A DNA stretch of 64,000 nucleotides from Streptomyces sp. NBC_01232 (GCF_035989885.1 NZ_CP108518.1:2174501-2238500); one strand, 5' to 3'; shown: positions 51,659-62,329, numbered from the stretch's first letter. Numbers and translations are program-made. The notes: generated by a model not told the origin, from the sequence alone.

Positions 51659-52036
51659 CTACGCGGCCGGGTTCGCCGGTCCGCCGATCTGGAGGCCGGC
51701 CATGCGCGACCACTCGTACGGGCCCGTGCGCACGCGCGCTGCGAACTCGCCGTCGAACTCGTCGTGAAGGGTGAGCCCGGCCTTCTCCGCGGCCAGCTGC
51801 GCCGTCCCGAAGGTGGGGGCCACGAGGTCGCCCCAGCCGCCGTCCGTGCCCACGAGCACGATCCGGGTGCCGGCCTGGCCGATGTGGGCGAGCTGGCCCT
51901 CGGCGCCGCCGTGCTGCTTGGCGAACGCGCCGATCTGCTTGGCCAGCTTCGCGGCCTTGCGGTCCTGCTTCTTGTCCGCGGCGCCTGCGGCGGCCGCGGC
52001 GTCTGCCGTGTCTGCGGTGTCTCCCATGGAACCCAT
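51659..52036 (-). CDS. Conserved hypothetical protein, 125 residues
   Basis: A soluble protein with an Ala/Asp-rich N-terminus, a Lys-rich helix (KKQDRKAAKLAKQIGAFAKQHGG), and a C-terminal alpha/beta part (TRIVLVGTDGGWGDLVAPTFGTAQLAAEKAGLTLHDEFDGEFAARVRTGPYEWSRMAG). I recognise the type as widespread in streptomycetes but know no function. A second in-frame ATG nine bases in (52027) is equally possible as a start. It lies 15 bp downstream of the ctaB stop region on the same strand. Confidence 0.75.
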   Translation of the reverse strand: MGSMGDTADTADAAAAAGAADKKQDRKAAKLAKQIGAFAKQHGGAEGQLAHIGQAGTRIVLVGTDGGWGDLVAPTFGTAQLAAEKAGLTLHDEFDGEFAARVRTGPYEWSRMAGLQIGGPANPAA

Positions 52037-52051
52037 GCTACCGGCGAGTAA

Positions 52052-52993
52052 TCAGCGGAGGAAGGGATCCACGGCCACCGCCACGAACAGCAGCGACACG
52101 TAGGTGATGGACCAGTGGAACAGGCGCATCTCCTTGAGCTTCACGCCCGTGATGCCGGCCTTGGCCCGGGCGTGCAGCGTGTGCGCCTCCCACAGCCACC
52201 AGCCGCCCGCGACCAGCGCGACCGCGGTGTAGAACCAGCCGGTGTACCCCAGCGGGGTCAGCAGCAGCGAGACCGCCACCATCACCCAGCTGTAGAGGAC
52301 GATCTGGCGCGCCACGGCCCTGTTGCCCGCGACGACGGGAAGCATCGGCACGCCGGCCCGCGCGTAGTCGTCCTTGACCTTCATCGACAGCGGCCAGTAG
52401 TGCGGCGGCGTCCAGAAGAAGATGACGAGGAACAGGATGACCGCGGCCCAGGAGACCTCGTTCTTGACGGCCGACCAGCCGATGAGCACCGGCATGCAGC
52501 CCGCGATGCCGCCCCAGACGATGTTCTGCGCGGTGCGGCGCTTCAGCAGCATCGTGTAGACCACGACGTAGAAGAGGAGCGCACCGAGCGAAAGCGCCGC
52601 CGACAGCCAGTTGACCAGCAGGCCGAAGAAGAGGGTGGAGAAGACCGCCAGGGAGAGGCCGAAGGCCAGGCACTCCCGCGGGCTGACCATGCCGGTCACC
52701 AGCGGTCGCTGCGAGGTCCGGTCCATCAGCGCGTCGATGTCGCGGTCGATGTACATGTTCAGCGCGTTGGCGCCGCCCGCGGACAAGTAGCCGCCGAGGC
52801 AGGTCAGGAGGACCAGCCGCAGCGACGGGACGCCCTGCTCGGCAAGGAACATCACCGGCACTGTGGTGATCAGCAGAAGTTCGATGATCCGCGGCTTGGT
52901 CAATGCCACGAAAGCCATGACGCGGGTCCCGAGCGGCCGGTGGACGGGGCTCGTCCCGAGCACCCCCGCTGGACGGGATTCGACGGCCGTCAC
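52052..52993 (-). CDS. ctaB: Protoheme IX farnesyltransferase (heme O synthase)
   Basis: Adds a farnesyl group to protoheme to give heme O, the precursor of heme A. The 313-residue membrane protein has about nine helices and both prenyl-transferase aspartate motifs: [18 protein letters not shown] and the [17 protein letters not shown] loop, with [10 protein letters not shown] before it. GTG 52993 follows AGGGG at a normal distance and gives the N-terminus [11 protein letters not shown] known from relatives; the upstream ATG at 53041 is less likely. It is divergent from tkt. Confidence 0.94.
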   Translation of the reverse strand: MTAVESRPAGVLGTSPVHRPLGTRVMAFVALTKPRIIELLLITTVPVMFLAEQGVPSLRLVLLTCLGGYLSAGGANALNMYIDRDIDALMDRTSQRPLVTGMVSPRECLAFGLSLAVFSTLFFGLLVNWLSAALSLGALLFYVVVYTMLLKRRTAQNIVWGGIAGCMPVLIGWSAVKNEVSWAAVILFLVIFFWTPPHYWPLSMKVKDDYARAGVPMLPVVAGNRAVARQIVLYSWVMVAVSLLLTPLGYTGWFYTAVALVAGGWWLWEAHTLHARAKAGITGVKLKEMRLFHWSITYVSLLFVAVAVDPFLR

Positions 52994-53326
52994 GCACACC
53001 CCTGAGAGAGAATCCAGCAAGCTCCGACTCGGACCATTCACAACATGAAGGCCCGGTTAAGGCTTGCGCGTACCACGCCACTGTAGACGTTGCACTTACG
53101 TCGCCCTGCGCCGGGGTCGCTTCGTGTTGGGCCGATCGGACCGTGCATATATACGGGAGACGGGCCCCGTCGAACGGCCGTGGGCGGGTGAACACGGATC
53201 GGCGGCACGGTGACGGACTGCCTGCACTCGAATAGCTGCACGCCGTTGCGGGGGTAGGCTCGGAATCGCGCCGGTGCACCGTTCGTCACCGGGATTCATA
53301 CATGTGGAGAGGAGCCCTGACCCACG
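52994..53326. other. 333-bp divergent region between ctaB and tkt, no gene
   Basis: It holds a TAGGCT hexamer at 53257-53262 without a clear -35 partner, a TATATAC stretch near 53145-53155, and the good ribosome site GAGAGGAG before the tkt GTG. No operator or small gene was recognised. Confidence 0.45.
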
Positions 53327-55414
53327 GTGAGCACCAAGCCGACCACCACAGAGCTCGAGTGGACCGAACTGGACCAGCGGGCCGTCGACACCGCCCGCAT
53401 CCTGGCCGCTGACGCGGTCCAGAAAGTCGGAAACGGCCACCCCGGTACGGCGATGAGCCTGGCCCCCGCCGCGTACACCCTCTTCCAGAAGGTGATGCGG
53501 CACGACCCGGCGGACCCCGAGTGGGTGGGCCGCGACCGCTTCGTGCTCTCCGCGGGGCACTCGTCCCTGACGCTCTACACCCAGCTCTACCTCGGCGGGT
53601 TCGGGCTGGAGCTGGAGGACCTCGAGGCGTTCCGCACCTGGGGCTCCAAGACCCCGGGCCACCCGGAGTACGGCCACACCAAGGGCGTCGAGACCACCAC
53701 CGGCCCCCTCGGCCAGGGCATCGCCAACGCGGTGGGCATGGCCATGGCCGCCCGCTACGAGCGCGGTCTGTTCGACCCGGAGGCCGCCCCCGGCACCTCC
53801 CCGTTCGATCACATGATCTACGCGATCGCGGGCGACGGCTGCCTCCAGGAGGGCATCTCGCACGAGGCGTCCGCGCTGGCCGGCCACCAGAAGCTCGGCA
53901 ATCTCGTCCTGCTGTGGGACGACAACCACATCTCCATCGAGGGCGACACGGAGACGGCCGTCTCCGAGGACACCCTGAAGCGCTACGAGGCCTACGGCTG
54001 GCACGTCCAGCGCGTCGCGCAGCAGGAGAACGGCGACCTCGACCCGAAGGCGCTGTTCACGGCCCTCCAGGCCGCCAAGGCCGAGACCGGCCGCCCGTCC
54101 TTCATCGCGGCCCGCTCGATCATCGCCTGGCCCGCCCCGCACGCCCAGAACACCGAGGCCGCCCACGGCTCGGCGCTCGGCGACGACGAGGTCGCGGCCA
54201 CCAAGCGCGTGCTCGGCTTCGACCCGGAGAAGACCTTCGAGGTCTCCGACGAGGTCATCGCGCACACCCGCCGGGCCCTGGACCGCGGCCGCGAGGCCAA
54301 GGCCGAGTGGGAGAAGGAGTTCTCCGCCTGGCGCACCGCCAACCCGGAGCGCGCCGCCGAGTTCGACCGCATCAACGCCAACGAGCTGCCCGCGGGCTGG
54401 GAGGACAAGCTCCCCGTCTTCGAGGCCGGCAAGGGTGTCGCCACCCGCGCTGCCTCCGGCAAGGTCCTCGGCGCGCTCGGCGCGGTCATCCCGGAGCTGT
54501 GGGGCGGCTCGGCCGACCTGGCCGGCTCCAACAACACCACCATCGACAAGAACTCCTCGTTCCTGCCGGTGGGCAACCCGCTGCCGGAGGCCGACCCGTA
54601 CGGCCGCACCATCCACTTCGGCATCCGCGAGCACGCCATGGCCGCGTCCATGAACGGCATCGCCCTGCACGGCCACACCCGCATCTACGGCGGCACCTTC
54701 CTGGTGTTCTCCGACTACATGCGCAACGCCGTCCGCCTCTCCGCGCTGATGCACCTGCCGGTGACGTACGTGTGGACGCACGACTCCATCGGTCTGGGCG
54801 AGGACGGCCCGACCCACCAGCCGGTCGAGCACCTCGCCTCGCTGCGCGCCATCCCGGGCCTGAACATCGTCCGTCCGGCCGACGCCAACGAGACGGCCAT
54901 CGCCTGGCGCGAGATCCTGCGCCGTCACACCAAGGTCTTCGGCAAGGGTGCCCCGCACGGCCTCGCGCTGACCCGCCAGGGTGTGCCGACCTACGAGCGC
55001 AACGAGGCGGCCGCCAAGGGCGGCTACGTCCTGTTCGAGGCCGAGGGCGGCCCGGCGCAGGTCCTCCTCATCGGCACCGGCTCCGAGGTGCACCTCGCCG
55101 TCGAGGCCCGCGAGCAGCTCCAGGCCCAGGGCGTTCCCACCCGGGTCGTCTCGATGCCGTCCGTCGAGTGGTTCGAGGAGCAGGACCAGGAGTACAAGGA
55201 CAGCGTCCTGCCGCCGTCGGTGAAGGCCCGCGTCGCGGTCGAGGCGGGCATCGGCCTGACCTGGCACCGCTACGTCGGCGACGCCGGCCGGATCGTGTCG
55301 CTGGAGCACTTCGGTGCCTCGGCCGACGCGAAGGTGCTCTTCCGCGAGTTCGGCTTCACCGCCGAGAACGTGGCGGCCGCCGCCAAGGAATCCCTCGAAG
55401 CCGCTGCGCGCTGA
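53327..55414 (+). CDS. tkt: Transketolase
   Basis: Thiamine-diphosphate enzyme of the non-oxidative pentose phosphate pathway, moving two-carbon units between sugar phosphates. The 695-residue protein has [16 protein letters not shown] near the start, the ThDP motif from Gly169 ([18 protein letters not shown], with WDDN 31 residues later), and the pyrimidine domain with [37 protein letters not shown] and a C-terminal domain. GTG 53327 follows GAGAGGAG. It begins the tkt-tal-zwf-opcA-pgl run. Confidence 0.96.
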   Translation: MSTKPTTTELEWTELDQRAVDTARILAADAVQKVGNGHPGTAMSLAPAAYTLFQKVMRHDPADPEWVGRDRFVLSAGHSSLTLYTQLYLGGFGLELEDLEAFRTWGSKTPGHPEYGHTKGVETTTGPLGQGIANAVGMAMAARYERGLFDPEAAPGTSPFDHMIYAIAGDGCLQEGISHEASALAGHQKLGNLVLLWDDNHISIEGDTETAVSEDTLKRYEAYGWHVQRVAQQENGDLDPKALFTALQAAKAETGRPSFIAARSIIAWPAPHAQNTEAAHGSALGDDEVAATKRVLGFDPEKTFEVSDEVIAHTRRALDRGREAKAEWEKEFSAWRTANPERAAEFDRINANELPAGWEDKLPVFEAGKGVATRAASGKVLGALGAVIPELWGGSADLAGSNNTTIDKNSSFLPVGNPLPEADPYGRTIHFGIREHAMAASMNGIALHGHTRIYGGTFLVFSDYMRNAVRLSALMHLPVTYVWTHDSIGLGEDGPTHQPVEHLASLRAIPGLNIVRPADANETAIAWREILRRHTKVFGKGAPHGLALTRQGVPTYERNEAAAKGGYVLFEAEGGPAQVLLIGTGSEVHLAVEAREQLQAQGVPTRVVSMPSVEWFEEQDQEYKDSVLPPSVKARVAVEAGIGLTWHRYVGDAGRIVSLEHFGASADAKVLFREFGFTAENVAAAAKESLEAAAR

Positions 55415-55449
55415 CGCCGGTACGCAACCCAAGTAGGAGATGTAACCCC

Positions 55450-56568
55450 ATGACAGACGCACTCAAGCGCCTCTCCGACGAAGGCGTCGCGATCTGGCTG
55501 GACGACCTGTCCCGCAAGCGCATCACCTCCGGCAACCTGGCCGAGCTCATCGACCAGTCGCACGTGGTCGGTGTCACCACCAACCCGGCGATCTTCCAGA
55601 AGGCCATCAGCGGCGGCGAGGGCTACGAGCAGCAGCTCACCGACCTCGCGACCCGCAAGGTCACCGTGGAAGAGGCCCTGCGCATGATCACGACGGCGGA
55701 CGTCAGGGACGCCGCCGACATCCTGCGCCCGGTCTACGACCGCACCGACGGCCAGGACGGCCGCGTGTCGATCGAGGTCGACCCGCGCCTGGCGCACAAC
55801 ACCCCGGCGACCATCGCCGAGGCCAAGCAGCTCGCCTGGCTGGTGGACCGCCCGAACACGCTGATCAAGATCCCGGCGACCAAGGCCGGCCTGCCGGCGA
55901 TCACCGAGGTCATCGGCAAGGGCATCAGCGTCAACGTCACGCTGATCTTCTCGCTGCAGCGCTACCGCGAGGTCATGGACGCGTACCTGGCGGGTCTGGA
56001 GAAGGCCAAGGCCGCCGGCCTGGACCTCTCCCTGATCCACTCGGTCGCCTCCTTCTTCGTGTCCCGCGTGGACTCGGAGATCGACAAGCGCCTGGACGCG
56101 GTCGGCACCGACGAGGCGAAGGCCCTCAAGGGCAAGGCGGCGCTCGCCAACGCCCGTCTGGCCTACGAGGCCTACGAGGAGGTCTTCTCCTCGGACCGCT
56201 GGACCGCCCTGGAGCGCGTCGGCGCCAACAAGCAGCGTGCGCTGTGGGCCTCGACGGGCGTCAAGGACCCGGCGTACAAGGACACCCTGTACGTGGACGA
56301 CCTGGTCGCCCCGAACACGGTGAACACCATGCCGGAGGCCACCCTGGAGGCCACCGCGGACCACGGGCAGATCACGGGTGACACCGTGCGCGGCACCTAC
56401 GACCAGGCGCGCGCCGAGCTGGACGCGGTCGCGAAGCTGGGCATCTCGTACGACGATGTGGTGCAGCTGCTCGAGGACGAGGGCGTCGAGAAGTTCGAGG
56501 CGTCCTGGAACGACCTGCTGAAGTCGACCGAGGCGGAGCTTGAGCGCCTCGCCCCCACGGAGGCCTGA
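55450..56568 (+). CDS. tal: Transaldolase
   Basis: Transfers a dihydroxyacetone unit between sugar phosphates by a Schiff base. The 372-residue protein is of the long actinobacterial type; the catalytic Lys140 lies in [16 protein letters not shown], and NPAIFQKAI, the [25 protein letters not shown] and [14 protein letters not shown] stretches are family features. ATG 55450 follows AGGAGATG at a normal distance, 35 bp after tkt. Confidence 0.96.
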   Translation: MTDALKRLSDEGVAIWLDDLSRKRITSGNLAELIDQSHVVGVTTNPAIFQKAISGGEGYEQQLTDLATRKVTVEEALRMITTADVRDAADILRPVYDRTDGQDGRVSIEVDPRLAHNTPATIAEAKQLAWLVDRPNTLIKIPATKAGLPAITEVIGKGISVNVTLIFSLQRYREVMDAYLAGLEKAKAAGLDLSLIHSVASFFVSRVDSEIDKRLDAVGTDEAKALKGKAALANARLAYEAYEEVFSSDRWTALERVGANKQRALWASTGVKDPAYKDTLYVDDLVAPNTVNTMPEATLEATADHGQITGDTVRGTYDQARAELDAVAKLGISYDDVVQLLEDEGVEKFEASWNDLLKSTEAELERLAPTEA

Positions 56569-56573
56569 ACACC

Positions 56574-58100
56574 TTGTCTGTGAACGGAGCGAACCCGCTT
56601 CGTGACGCACAGGACCGGCGGCTCCCGCGTATCGCGGGGCCGTCCGGCCTGGTCATTTTCGGCGTTACGGGTGACCTGTCGCGCAAGAAGCTGATGCCTG
56701 CCGTCTACGACCTGGCCAACCGTGGCCTGCTCCCGCCGGGCTTCTCGCTGATCGGGTTCGCCCGGCGCGAGTGGCAGGACGAGGACTTCGCACAGGTGGT
56801 CCACGACGCGGTCAAGGAGCACTCCCGGACGCCCTTCCGCGAGGAAGTGTGGCAGCAGCTCGTGCAGGGCTGCCGTTTCGTCTCGGGCGACTTCGACGAC
56901 GACGCCGCCTTCGAGACCCTGAAGGCGACCATAGAGGAGCTGGACAAGGCACAGGGCACGGGCGGCAACTTCGCCTTCTACCTGTCCGTCCCGCCCAAGT
57001 TCTTCCCCAAGGTGGTCCAGCAGCTCAAGGACCACGGGCTGGCGCAGAAGGACGGCTCCTGGCGGCGTGCCGTCATCGAGAAGCCCTTCGGACACGACCT
57101 GAAGAGCGCCGAGGAACTCAACAAGGTCGTCCACGAGGTCTTCCCGCGTGACGAGGTCTTCCGGATCGACCACTACCTCGGCAAGGAGACCGTCCAGAAC
57201 ATCCTGGCGCTCCGCTTCGCCAACACGATGTTCGAGCCGATCTGGAACCGGTCGTACGTCGACCACGTTCAGATCACCATGGCCGAGGACATCGGCATCG
57301 GCGGCCGGGCGGGCTACTACGACGGCATCGGCGCCGCCCGTGACGTCATCCAGAACCACCTGCTCCAGCTGCTCGCGCTGACCGCGATGGAGGAGCCCGG
57401 CTCCTTCCACCCCAAGGCGCTGGTGGCCGAGAAGCTCAAGGTGCTCACGGCGGTGCAGCTGCCCGAGGACCTGGGCAAGCACACCGTGCGCGGCCAGTAC
57501 GCGGCCGCGTGGCAGGGCGGCGAGAAGGTCGTCGGGTACCTCGAAGAGGACGGCATCGACCCCAAGTCGAAGACCGACACCTACGCCGCCATCCGCCTGG
57601 AGATCAACAACCGCCGCTGGGCGGGCGTCCCGTTCTACCTGCGGACGGGCAAGCGCCTCGGCCGCCGGGTGACCGAGATCGCGGTCGTCTTCAAGCGGGC
57701 CCCGTACCTGCCGTTCGAGTCGGGCGCGACCGAGGAGCTGGGGCAGAACGCCCTGGTCATCCGGGTCCAGCCGGACGAGGGCGTGACGGTCCGCTTCGGC
57801 TCCAAGGTCCCGGGCACCTCCATGGAGGTCCGGGACGTCACGATGGACTTCGCCTACGGCGAGTCCTTCACGGAGTCGAGCCCCGAGGCGTACGAGCGAC
57901 TCATCCTCGACGTGCTCCTCGGCGACGCGAACCTCTTCCCCCGTCACCAGGAAGTCGAACTGTCCTGGAACATCCTCGACCCGATCGAGGAGTACTGGGA
58001 CAAGCACGGCAAGCCCGCGCAGTACCCGTCGGGCACCTGGGGGCCGGTCGAGGCGGACGAGATGCTCGCACGAGACGGACGGAGCTGGCGCCGGCCATGA
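56574..58100 (+). CDS. zwf: Glucose-6-phosphate 1-dehydrogenase
   Basis: Oxidises glucose 6-phosphate with NADP, giving 6-phosphogluconolactone and NADPH. The 508-residue protein has the nucleotide motif GVTGDLS (30-36), the active-site RIDHYLGKE from Arg197 with the catalytic histidines near it, and the conserved KPFGHDLKSAEELN. Start is TTG 56574, ten bases after GGAGG; GTG 56580 is the alternative. It lies 5 bp after tal and overlaps opcA (ATGA). Confidence 0.96.
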   Translation: MSVNGANPLRDAQDRRLPRIAGPSGLVIFGVTGDLSRKKLMPAVYDLANRGLLPPGFSLIGFARREWQDEDFAQVVHDAVKEHSRTPFREEVWQQLVQGCRFVSGDFDDDAAFETLKATIEELDKAQGTGGNFAFYLSVPPKFFPKVVQQLKDHGLAQKDGSWRRAVIEKPFGHDLKSAEELNKVVHEVFPRDEVFRIDHYLGKETVQNILALRFANTMFEPIWNRSYVDHVQITMAEDIGIGGRAGYYDGIGAARDVIQNHLLQLLALTAMEEPGSFHPKALVAEKLKVLTAVQLPEDLGKHTVRGQYAAAWQGGEKVVGYLEEDGIDPKSKTDTYAAIRLEINNRRWAGVPFYLRTGKRLGRRVTEIAVVFKRAPYLPFESGATEELGQNALVIRVQPDEGVTVRFGSKVPGTSMEVRDVTMDFAYGESFTESSPEAYERLILDVLLGDANLFPRHQEVELSWNILDPIEEYWDKHGKPAQYPSGTWGPVEADEMLARDGRSWRRP

Positions 58101-59131
58101 AGATCGACCTCACGGAGACCAACTCCAGCAAGATCAATGCCGCGATGGTGCAGGCACGCCGGGACATCGGCACGCCGGCCATCGGCATGGTCCTCACGCT
58201 GGTGATCGTGACCGACGAGGAGAACGCGTACGACGCGCTCAAGTCGGCGAACGACGCGTCCCACGAACACCCCTCGCGGATCGTCGTCGTCATCAAGCGG
58301 GCCAGCCGTTCGCCACGCAGCCGCCGCGACGCCCGCCTCGACGCGGAAGTCCGCGTCGGGGCGGACTCCGGCAGCGGCGAAACGGTTGTGCTCCGCCTTC
58401 ACGGCGAACTGGTCGACCACGCCCAGTCAGTGGTTCTCCCGTTGCTCCTGCCGGACGCCCCCGTGGTCGTCTGGTGGCCGGACGGTGCTCCCACGGACCT
58501 GGCGGGCGATCCGCTGGGTGCGCTGGGGCAGCGCCGGATCACGGACACGTACTCCTGCGAGGACCCGATCAGGGCGCTCGGCGGGCGGGCGGCGGCGTAC
58601 GCCCCCGGGGACACGGACCTCTCGTGGACCCGGATCACCCCGTGGCGCTCCATGCTGGCGGCGGCACTGGACCAGCAGGCCCTGTCGGTCGTCTCGGCGA
58701 CCGTCGAGGGCGAGGACGAGAACCCGAGCTGCGAACTGCTGGCCATGTGGCTGGCGGACCGGCTCCAGGTCCCCGTCAGGCGCACGCTGTCGTCGGGCCC
58801 GGGTCTGACGGCCGTACGGCTGTCCACCAAGGACGGCGACATCGTCCTGGACCGGGCGGACGGCGCGCTGGCCACGCTCTGCATGCCGGGGCAGCCCGAC
58901 CGTGCGGTGGCGCTCAAGCGCCGCGACACGGCCGAGCTGCTGGCGGAGGAGCTGCGCCGGCTGGACCCGGACAACACCTACGAGGCCTCGGTGAAGTTCG
59001 GCGTGGCGCGGCTGGAGGCCTCGGCGGCTCCGGCCGAGCCGGCCCCCGCCGATGCTCCGGCGGAGCAGGCCGCGGAGCCGACTCCGACGCCGGCGCCGGC
59101 TCCGAAGCCCAAGAGGGCCAAGGCCAAGTAG
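58097..59131 (+). CDS. opcA: Glucose-6-phosphate dehydrogenase assembly protein OpcA
   Basis: The 344-residue OpcA partner, found in actinobacteria and cyanobacteria, which assembles or activates Zwf. The family stretch ENAYDALKSANDASHEHPSRIVVVIKR and VVLPLLLPDAPVVVWWPDGAP are clear, and an internal TDTYSCEDPIRAL is conserved. The C-terminus is an Ala/Pro/Thr/Lys-rich, probably disordered tail. The start overlaps the zwf stop, so stoichiometric synthesis is likely. Downstream a 200-bp gap carries a large hairpin. Confidence 0.95.
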   Translation: MKIDLTETNSSKINAAMVQARRDIGTPAIGMVLTLVIVTDEENAYDALKSANDASHEHPSRIVVVIKRASRSPRSRRDARLDAEVRVGADSGSGETVVLRLHGELVDHAQSVVLPLLLPDAPVVVWWPDGAPTDLAGDPLGALGQRRITDTYSCEDPIRALGGRAAAYAPGDTDLSWTRITPWRSMLAAALDQQALSVVSATVEGEDENPSCELLAMWLADRLQVPVRRTLSSGPGLTAVRLSTKDGDIVLDRADGALATLCMPGQPDRAVALKRRDTAELLAEELRRLDPDNTYEASVKFGVARLEASAAPAEPAPADAPAEQAAEPTPTPAPAPKPKRAKAK

Positions 59132-59162
59132 AGGCCCCTGCGGGACCGTGCTGGGGCTCCTC

Positions 59163-59235
59163 CCCGGACCCCGCGCCTCGAACGCCGGCGAGGCTGGATC
59201 GTCAGCCCGTCCGGCGTTCGAGGACCGGGTCCGGG
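59163..59235 (+). repeat. Large palindromic intergenic element between opcA and pgl
   Basis: Three nested perfect stems: CCCGGACCC (59163-59171) with GGGTCCGGG (59227-59235), CCTCGAACGCCGG (59176-59188) with CCGGCGTTCGAGG (59211-59223), and GGCTG (59192-59196) with CAGCC (59203-59207). The GCCGG-CGTTCGAGG type of sequence is a widely scattered intergenic palindrome in streptomycetes as I recall. Confidence 0.8.
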
Positions 59236-59331
59236 CAGAGCCCGGGAAACGGAGACAGGCGGGGCGGGGGCGTCTCCGCGCAGCGGCACCCGCACCGCAT
59301 CCCACCCGCACGACCAAGAAGGCGGCAGCAC

Positions 59332-60120
59332 ATGGGTATGACGACTCCCCAGGTCGTCGTCCACCGGGACAAGGAACTGATGGCCCAGGCCACCGCGGCC
59401 CGGCTCATCACGAAGATCGTGGACGCGCAGACGGCCCGCGGCTCCGCGTCCGTCGTCCTCACCGGCGGACGCAACGGCAACGGCCTGCTCGCGGCACTGG
59501 CCGCCGCCCCGGCGCGGGACGCGATCGACTGGGCCCGGCTGGACCTCTGGTGGGGCGACGAGCGCTACGTCCCCGCCGACGACCCCGAGCGCAACCACAC
59601 CCAGGCCCGCGAGGCCCTCCTGGACTCGGTCCCGGTGGACCCCGCCCGCGTGCACGTGATGCCGGCCTCGGACGGCCCGTACGGGGCGGACGTGGACGCG
59701 GCGGCTGCCTCGTACGCGGCCGAGCTGGCGAAGGCGGCCGGCCCCGAGGACCACGGTCCGGTCCCCACCTTCGACGTGCTCATGCTGGGCGTGGGCCCGG
59801 ACACGCACGTGGCCTCGCTCTTCCCGGAGCACCCGGCGGCCCGCGAGACCGACCGCACGGTGGTCGGCGTCCACGGCGCGCCCAAGCCCCCGCCCACCCG
59901 GATCTCGCTCACGCTCCCGGCGATCCGGGCGGCCCGCGAGGTCTGGCTGCTGGCGGCGGGCGAGGACAAGGCCGGCGCGGTCTCCCTGGCCCTCGGCGGC
60001 GCGGGCGAGGTCCAGGCCCCGGCGGCGGCGGCCTACGGCCGCTCCCGCACCCTGTGGCTCCTGGACCGCGCGGCGGCGGCCAAGCTGCCGACCGGCATGT
60101 ACCCGCCTGCCTCGTCCTGA
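59332..60120 (+). CDS. pgl: 6-phosphogluconolactonase
   Basis: Hydrolyses 6-phosphogluconolactone to 6-phosphogluconate, the second oxidative pentose-phosphate step (DevB/Pgl type). The 262-residue protein shows VVLTGGRNGNGLLAAL, the LDLWWGDERYVPADDPERNHTQAREALL block, HVMPASDG and FDVLMLGVGPDTHVASLFPEHPA. The start is ATG 59332 or ATG 59338 (MTTPQVVV). It is separated from opcA by the large hairpin, so its level may differ from that of the upstream genes. Confidence 0.95.
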   Translation: MGMTTPQVVVHRDKELMAQATAARLITKIVDAQTARGSASVVLTGGRNGNGLLAALAAAPARDAIDWARLDLWWGDERYVPADDPERNHTQAREALLDSVPVDPARVHVMPASDGPYGADVDAAAASYAAELAKAAGPEDHGPVPTFDVLMLGVGPDTHVASLFPEHPAARETDRTVVGVHGAPKPPPTRISLTLPAIRAAREVWLLAAGEDKAGAVSLALGGAGEVQAPAAAAYGRSRTLWLLDRAAAAKLPTGMYPPASS

Positions 60121-60134
60121 CCTGAGCGGTCCGG

Positions 60135-60178
60135 ACGGAGAAGGGCCCGCTCCTCCCGGGGAGCGGGCCCTTCTCCGT
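60135..60178. terminator. Bidirectional terminator between pgl and pgi
   Basis: An 18-bp perfect stem (60135-60152 with 60161-60178) around an 8-nt loop, between the convergent pgl and pgi genes. Confidence 0.92.
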
Positions 60179-60187
60179 CTCTCGGGG

Positions 60188-61852
60188 TCAGTTCCGGCCG
60201 CGCAGCTTCCGGTAGGTGGCCACCAGGGCCTTCGTCGAGGCGTCCAGCCCCGGCACGTCCGCGCCCTCGCTCAGCGCGGGCTCGACGCGCTTGGCGAGCA
60301 CCTTGCCGAGCTCGACGCCCCACTGGTCGAAGGAGTCGATGTTCCACACCGCGCCCTGGACGAACACCTTGTGCTCGTAGAGCGCGATCAGCTGGCCCAG
60401 CACCGTCGGCGTGAGCTCGGTCGCCAGGATCGTGGTCGTCGGGTGGTTCCCGTGGAAGGTCTTGTGCGGGACCAGCGACTCCGCGGCGCCCTCGGCGCGC
60501 ACCTCGTCCGCCGTCTTGCCGAAGGCCAGCGCCTGGGTCTGCGCGAAGAAGTTGGCCATCAGCAGGTCGTGCTGGGCGGCCGTGGCCGACTCCAGCTCCG
60601 CCACCGGCCGGGCGAAGCCGATGAAGTCCGCAGGGATCACCTTCGTCCCCTGGTGGATCAGCTGGTAGTAGGCGTGCTGCCCGTTGGTGCCGGGCGTGCC
60701 CCAGACCACCGGGCCGGTCTGCCACTCCACCGGGTTGCCGTCGCGGTCCACCGACTTGCCGTTGGACTCCATGTCCAGCTGCTGCAAGTACGCCGTGAAG
60801 CGCGAGAGATAGTGGCTGTACGGGAGCACCGCGTGCGACTGGGCGTCGAAGAAGGCGCCGTACCAGATGCCCAACAGGCCCATCAGGAGCGGGGCGTTCT
60901 CCTGCGCCGGGGCCGTGCGGAAGTGCTCGTCCATGGCGTGGAAGCCGCCGAGCATCTCCCGGAAGGCGGCCGGGCCGATCGCGATCATCAGCGAGAGGCC
61001 GATGGCCGAGTCGAAGGAGTAGCGTCCGCCGACCCAGTCCCAGAACCCGAACATGTTGGCCGGATCGATGCCGAAGCCGGTGACCTTCTCGGCGTTGGTC
61101 GACAGGGCCACGAAGTGCCGTGCCACGGCGGCCTGGTCCCCGCCGAGCCCGGCGAGCAGCCAGCCGCGCGCCGAGGTGGCGTTGGTGATGGTCTCGATGG
61201 TGGTGAACGTCTTGGAGGCGATGATGAACAGCGTCTCGGACGGGTCCAGGTCCCGCACGGCCTCGTGCAGGTCCGCGCCGTCGACGTTGGACACGAAGCG
61301 CACCGTCAGATTGCGGTCGGAGAAGGCGCGCAGGGCCTCATACGCCATGGCCGGGCCCAGGTCGGAGCCGCCGATGCCGATGTTGACGACGTTCTTGATG
61401 CGCTTGCCGGTGAAGCCGGTCCAGGCTCCCGACCTGATCTGGTCGGCGAAGGCCGCCATCTTGTCGAGGACGGCGTGCACGCCGGGGACGACGTTCTCGC
61501 CGTCCACGTCGACGACGGCGTCCGCCGGTGCGCGCAGGGCGGTGTGCAGCACCGCCCGGTCCTCGGTCGTGTTGATCTTCTCGCCGCGGAACATGGCCTC
61601 GCGCAGCTCCGCCACGCCCGTGGCCTCGGCGAGCTCGCGGAGCAGGGCGAGCGTCTCGTCCGTGACGAGGTGCTTCGAGTAGTCGATGTGCAGGTCGCCG
61701 ACCTGCAGGGTGTAGCCGGAGCCGCGGCCGGGATTCTCCTCGAAGAGCTCGCGCAGATGCGTCTGCCCGAACTCCTCCCGGTGCTTGCCGAGTGCCAGCC
61801 ACTCGGGCGTCCGGGTCAGCTTCGTACGGCTGCCTGCATTCATCTCGGACAT
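60188..61852 (-). CDS. pgi: Glucose-6-phosphate isomerase
   Basis: Interconverts glucose 6-phosphate and fructose 6-phosphate, linking glycolysis to the convergent pentose phosphate genes. The 554-residue protein shows [55 protein letters not shown] and the active-site [13 protein letters not shown] region, in keeping with the bacterial family. Start at ATG 61852; ATG 61843 (MNAGSRTKL) is close to relatives and equally plausible, while the longer reading to 61894 is not. A following gene on the same strand (rbpA-like) lies 142 bp upstream. Confidence 0.94.
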   Translation of the reverse strand: MSEMNAGSRTKLTRTPEWLALGKHREEFGQTHLRELFEENPGRGSGYTLQVGDLHIDYSKHLVTDETLALLRELAEATGVAELREAMFRGEKINTTEDRAVLHTALRAPADAVVDVDGENVVPGVHAVLDKMAAFADQIRSGAWTGFTGKRIKNVVNIGIGGSDLGPAMAYEALRAFSDRNLTVRFVSNVDGADLHEAVRDLDPSETLFIIASKTFTTIETITNATSARGWLLAGLGGDQAAVARHFVALSTNAEKVTGFGIDPANMFGFWDWVGGRYSFDSAIGLSLMIAIGPAAFREMLGGFHAMDEHFRTAPAQENAPLLMGLLGIWYGAFFDAQSHAVLPYSHYLSRFTAYLQQLDMESNGKSVDRDGNPVEWQTGPVVWGTPGTNGQHAYYQLIHQGTKVIPADFIGFARPVAELESATAAQHDLLMANFFAQTQALAFGKTADEVRAEGAAESLVPHKTFHGNHPTTTILATELTPTVLGQLIALYEHKVFVQGAVWNIDSFDQWGVELGKVLAKRVEPALSEGADVPGLDASTKALVATYRKLRGRN

Positions 61853-61993
61853 CAACCCACTTCTTCCGTCCTGTCGTGCCCCGCCGTTCTCCAACTTAAG
61901 GGATCACAAGCGGCACAACGCACACAAAGAGGCCCGGCCCCACAGGAGAAGTTCCTGTGGGACCGGGCCTCACGTCTTGCGTTGCGCGTCGTC

Positions 61994-62329
61994 TCAGATC
62001 TCGCCGCGGAGCTTGGCGAGCGCCTCGGCGAGGATCGCCTCGCCGTCGGCGTCCGAGCGCCGTTCCCTCACGTACGCCAGGTGCGTCTTGTAGGGCTCGG
62101 TGCGCGGCGGCGCGGGCGGGTTGTCCCTGTCCTGGCCGGCAGGGAACCCGCAGCGCGGGCAGTCCCAGGTGTCCGGCACCTGCGCGTCGCTGGCGAAGCT
62201 CGGCTGCGTCTCGTGCCCGTTCGAGCACCAGAAGGAGATGCGCAGGCGGGGCGCGGACTCGCCGCGCTCTGCCTCACCCATCGGCCCCGCTCCGACCCGG
62301 CTACCACGGATCGCGTTGCCACTTGCCAC
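61994..62329 (-). CDS. RbpA-family RNA polymerase-binding protein
   Basis: A 111-residue protein of the RbpA family, which binds RNA polymerase and primary sigma factors in actinobacteria. It has a zinc-ribbon-like core with FWCSNGHETQPSF and DTWDCPRCGFPAG (three or four zinc ligands), followed by PPRTEPYKTHLAYVRERRSDADGEAILAEALAKLRGE, the sigma-binding helix type. Start GTG 62329 follows AGGGAG. As I recall, the ortholog next to ppm1 is the main RbpA in streptomycetes; this one, near secG and tpiA, differs (CSNGHE and CPRCG) and may be a paralogue. Confidence 0.8.
   Translation of the reverse strand: MASGNAIRGSRVGAGPMGEAERGESAPRLRISFWCSNGHETQPSFASDAQVPDTWDCPRCGFPAGQDRDNPPAPPRTEPYKTHLAYVRERRSDADGEAILAEALAKLRGEI

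Noticed and set aside
53257..53262. TAGGCT as the tkt promoter -10
   Set aside because: No acceptable -35 hexamer 16-19 bp upstream, so I do not list it as a promoter.
53096..55462. A 788-codon minus-strand frame opposite tkt
   Set aside because: Gly/Arg/Val/Leu-rich shadow of the transketolase gene, with no start signal or family features.
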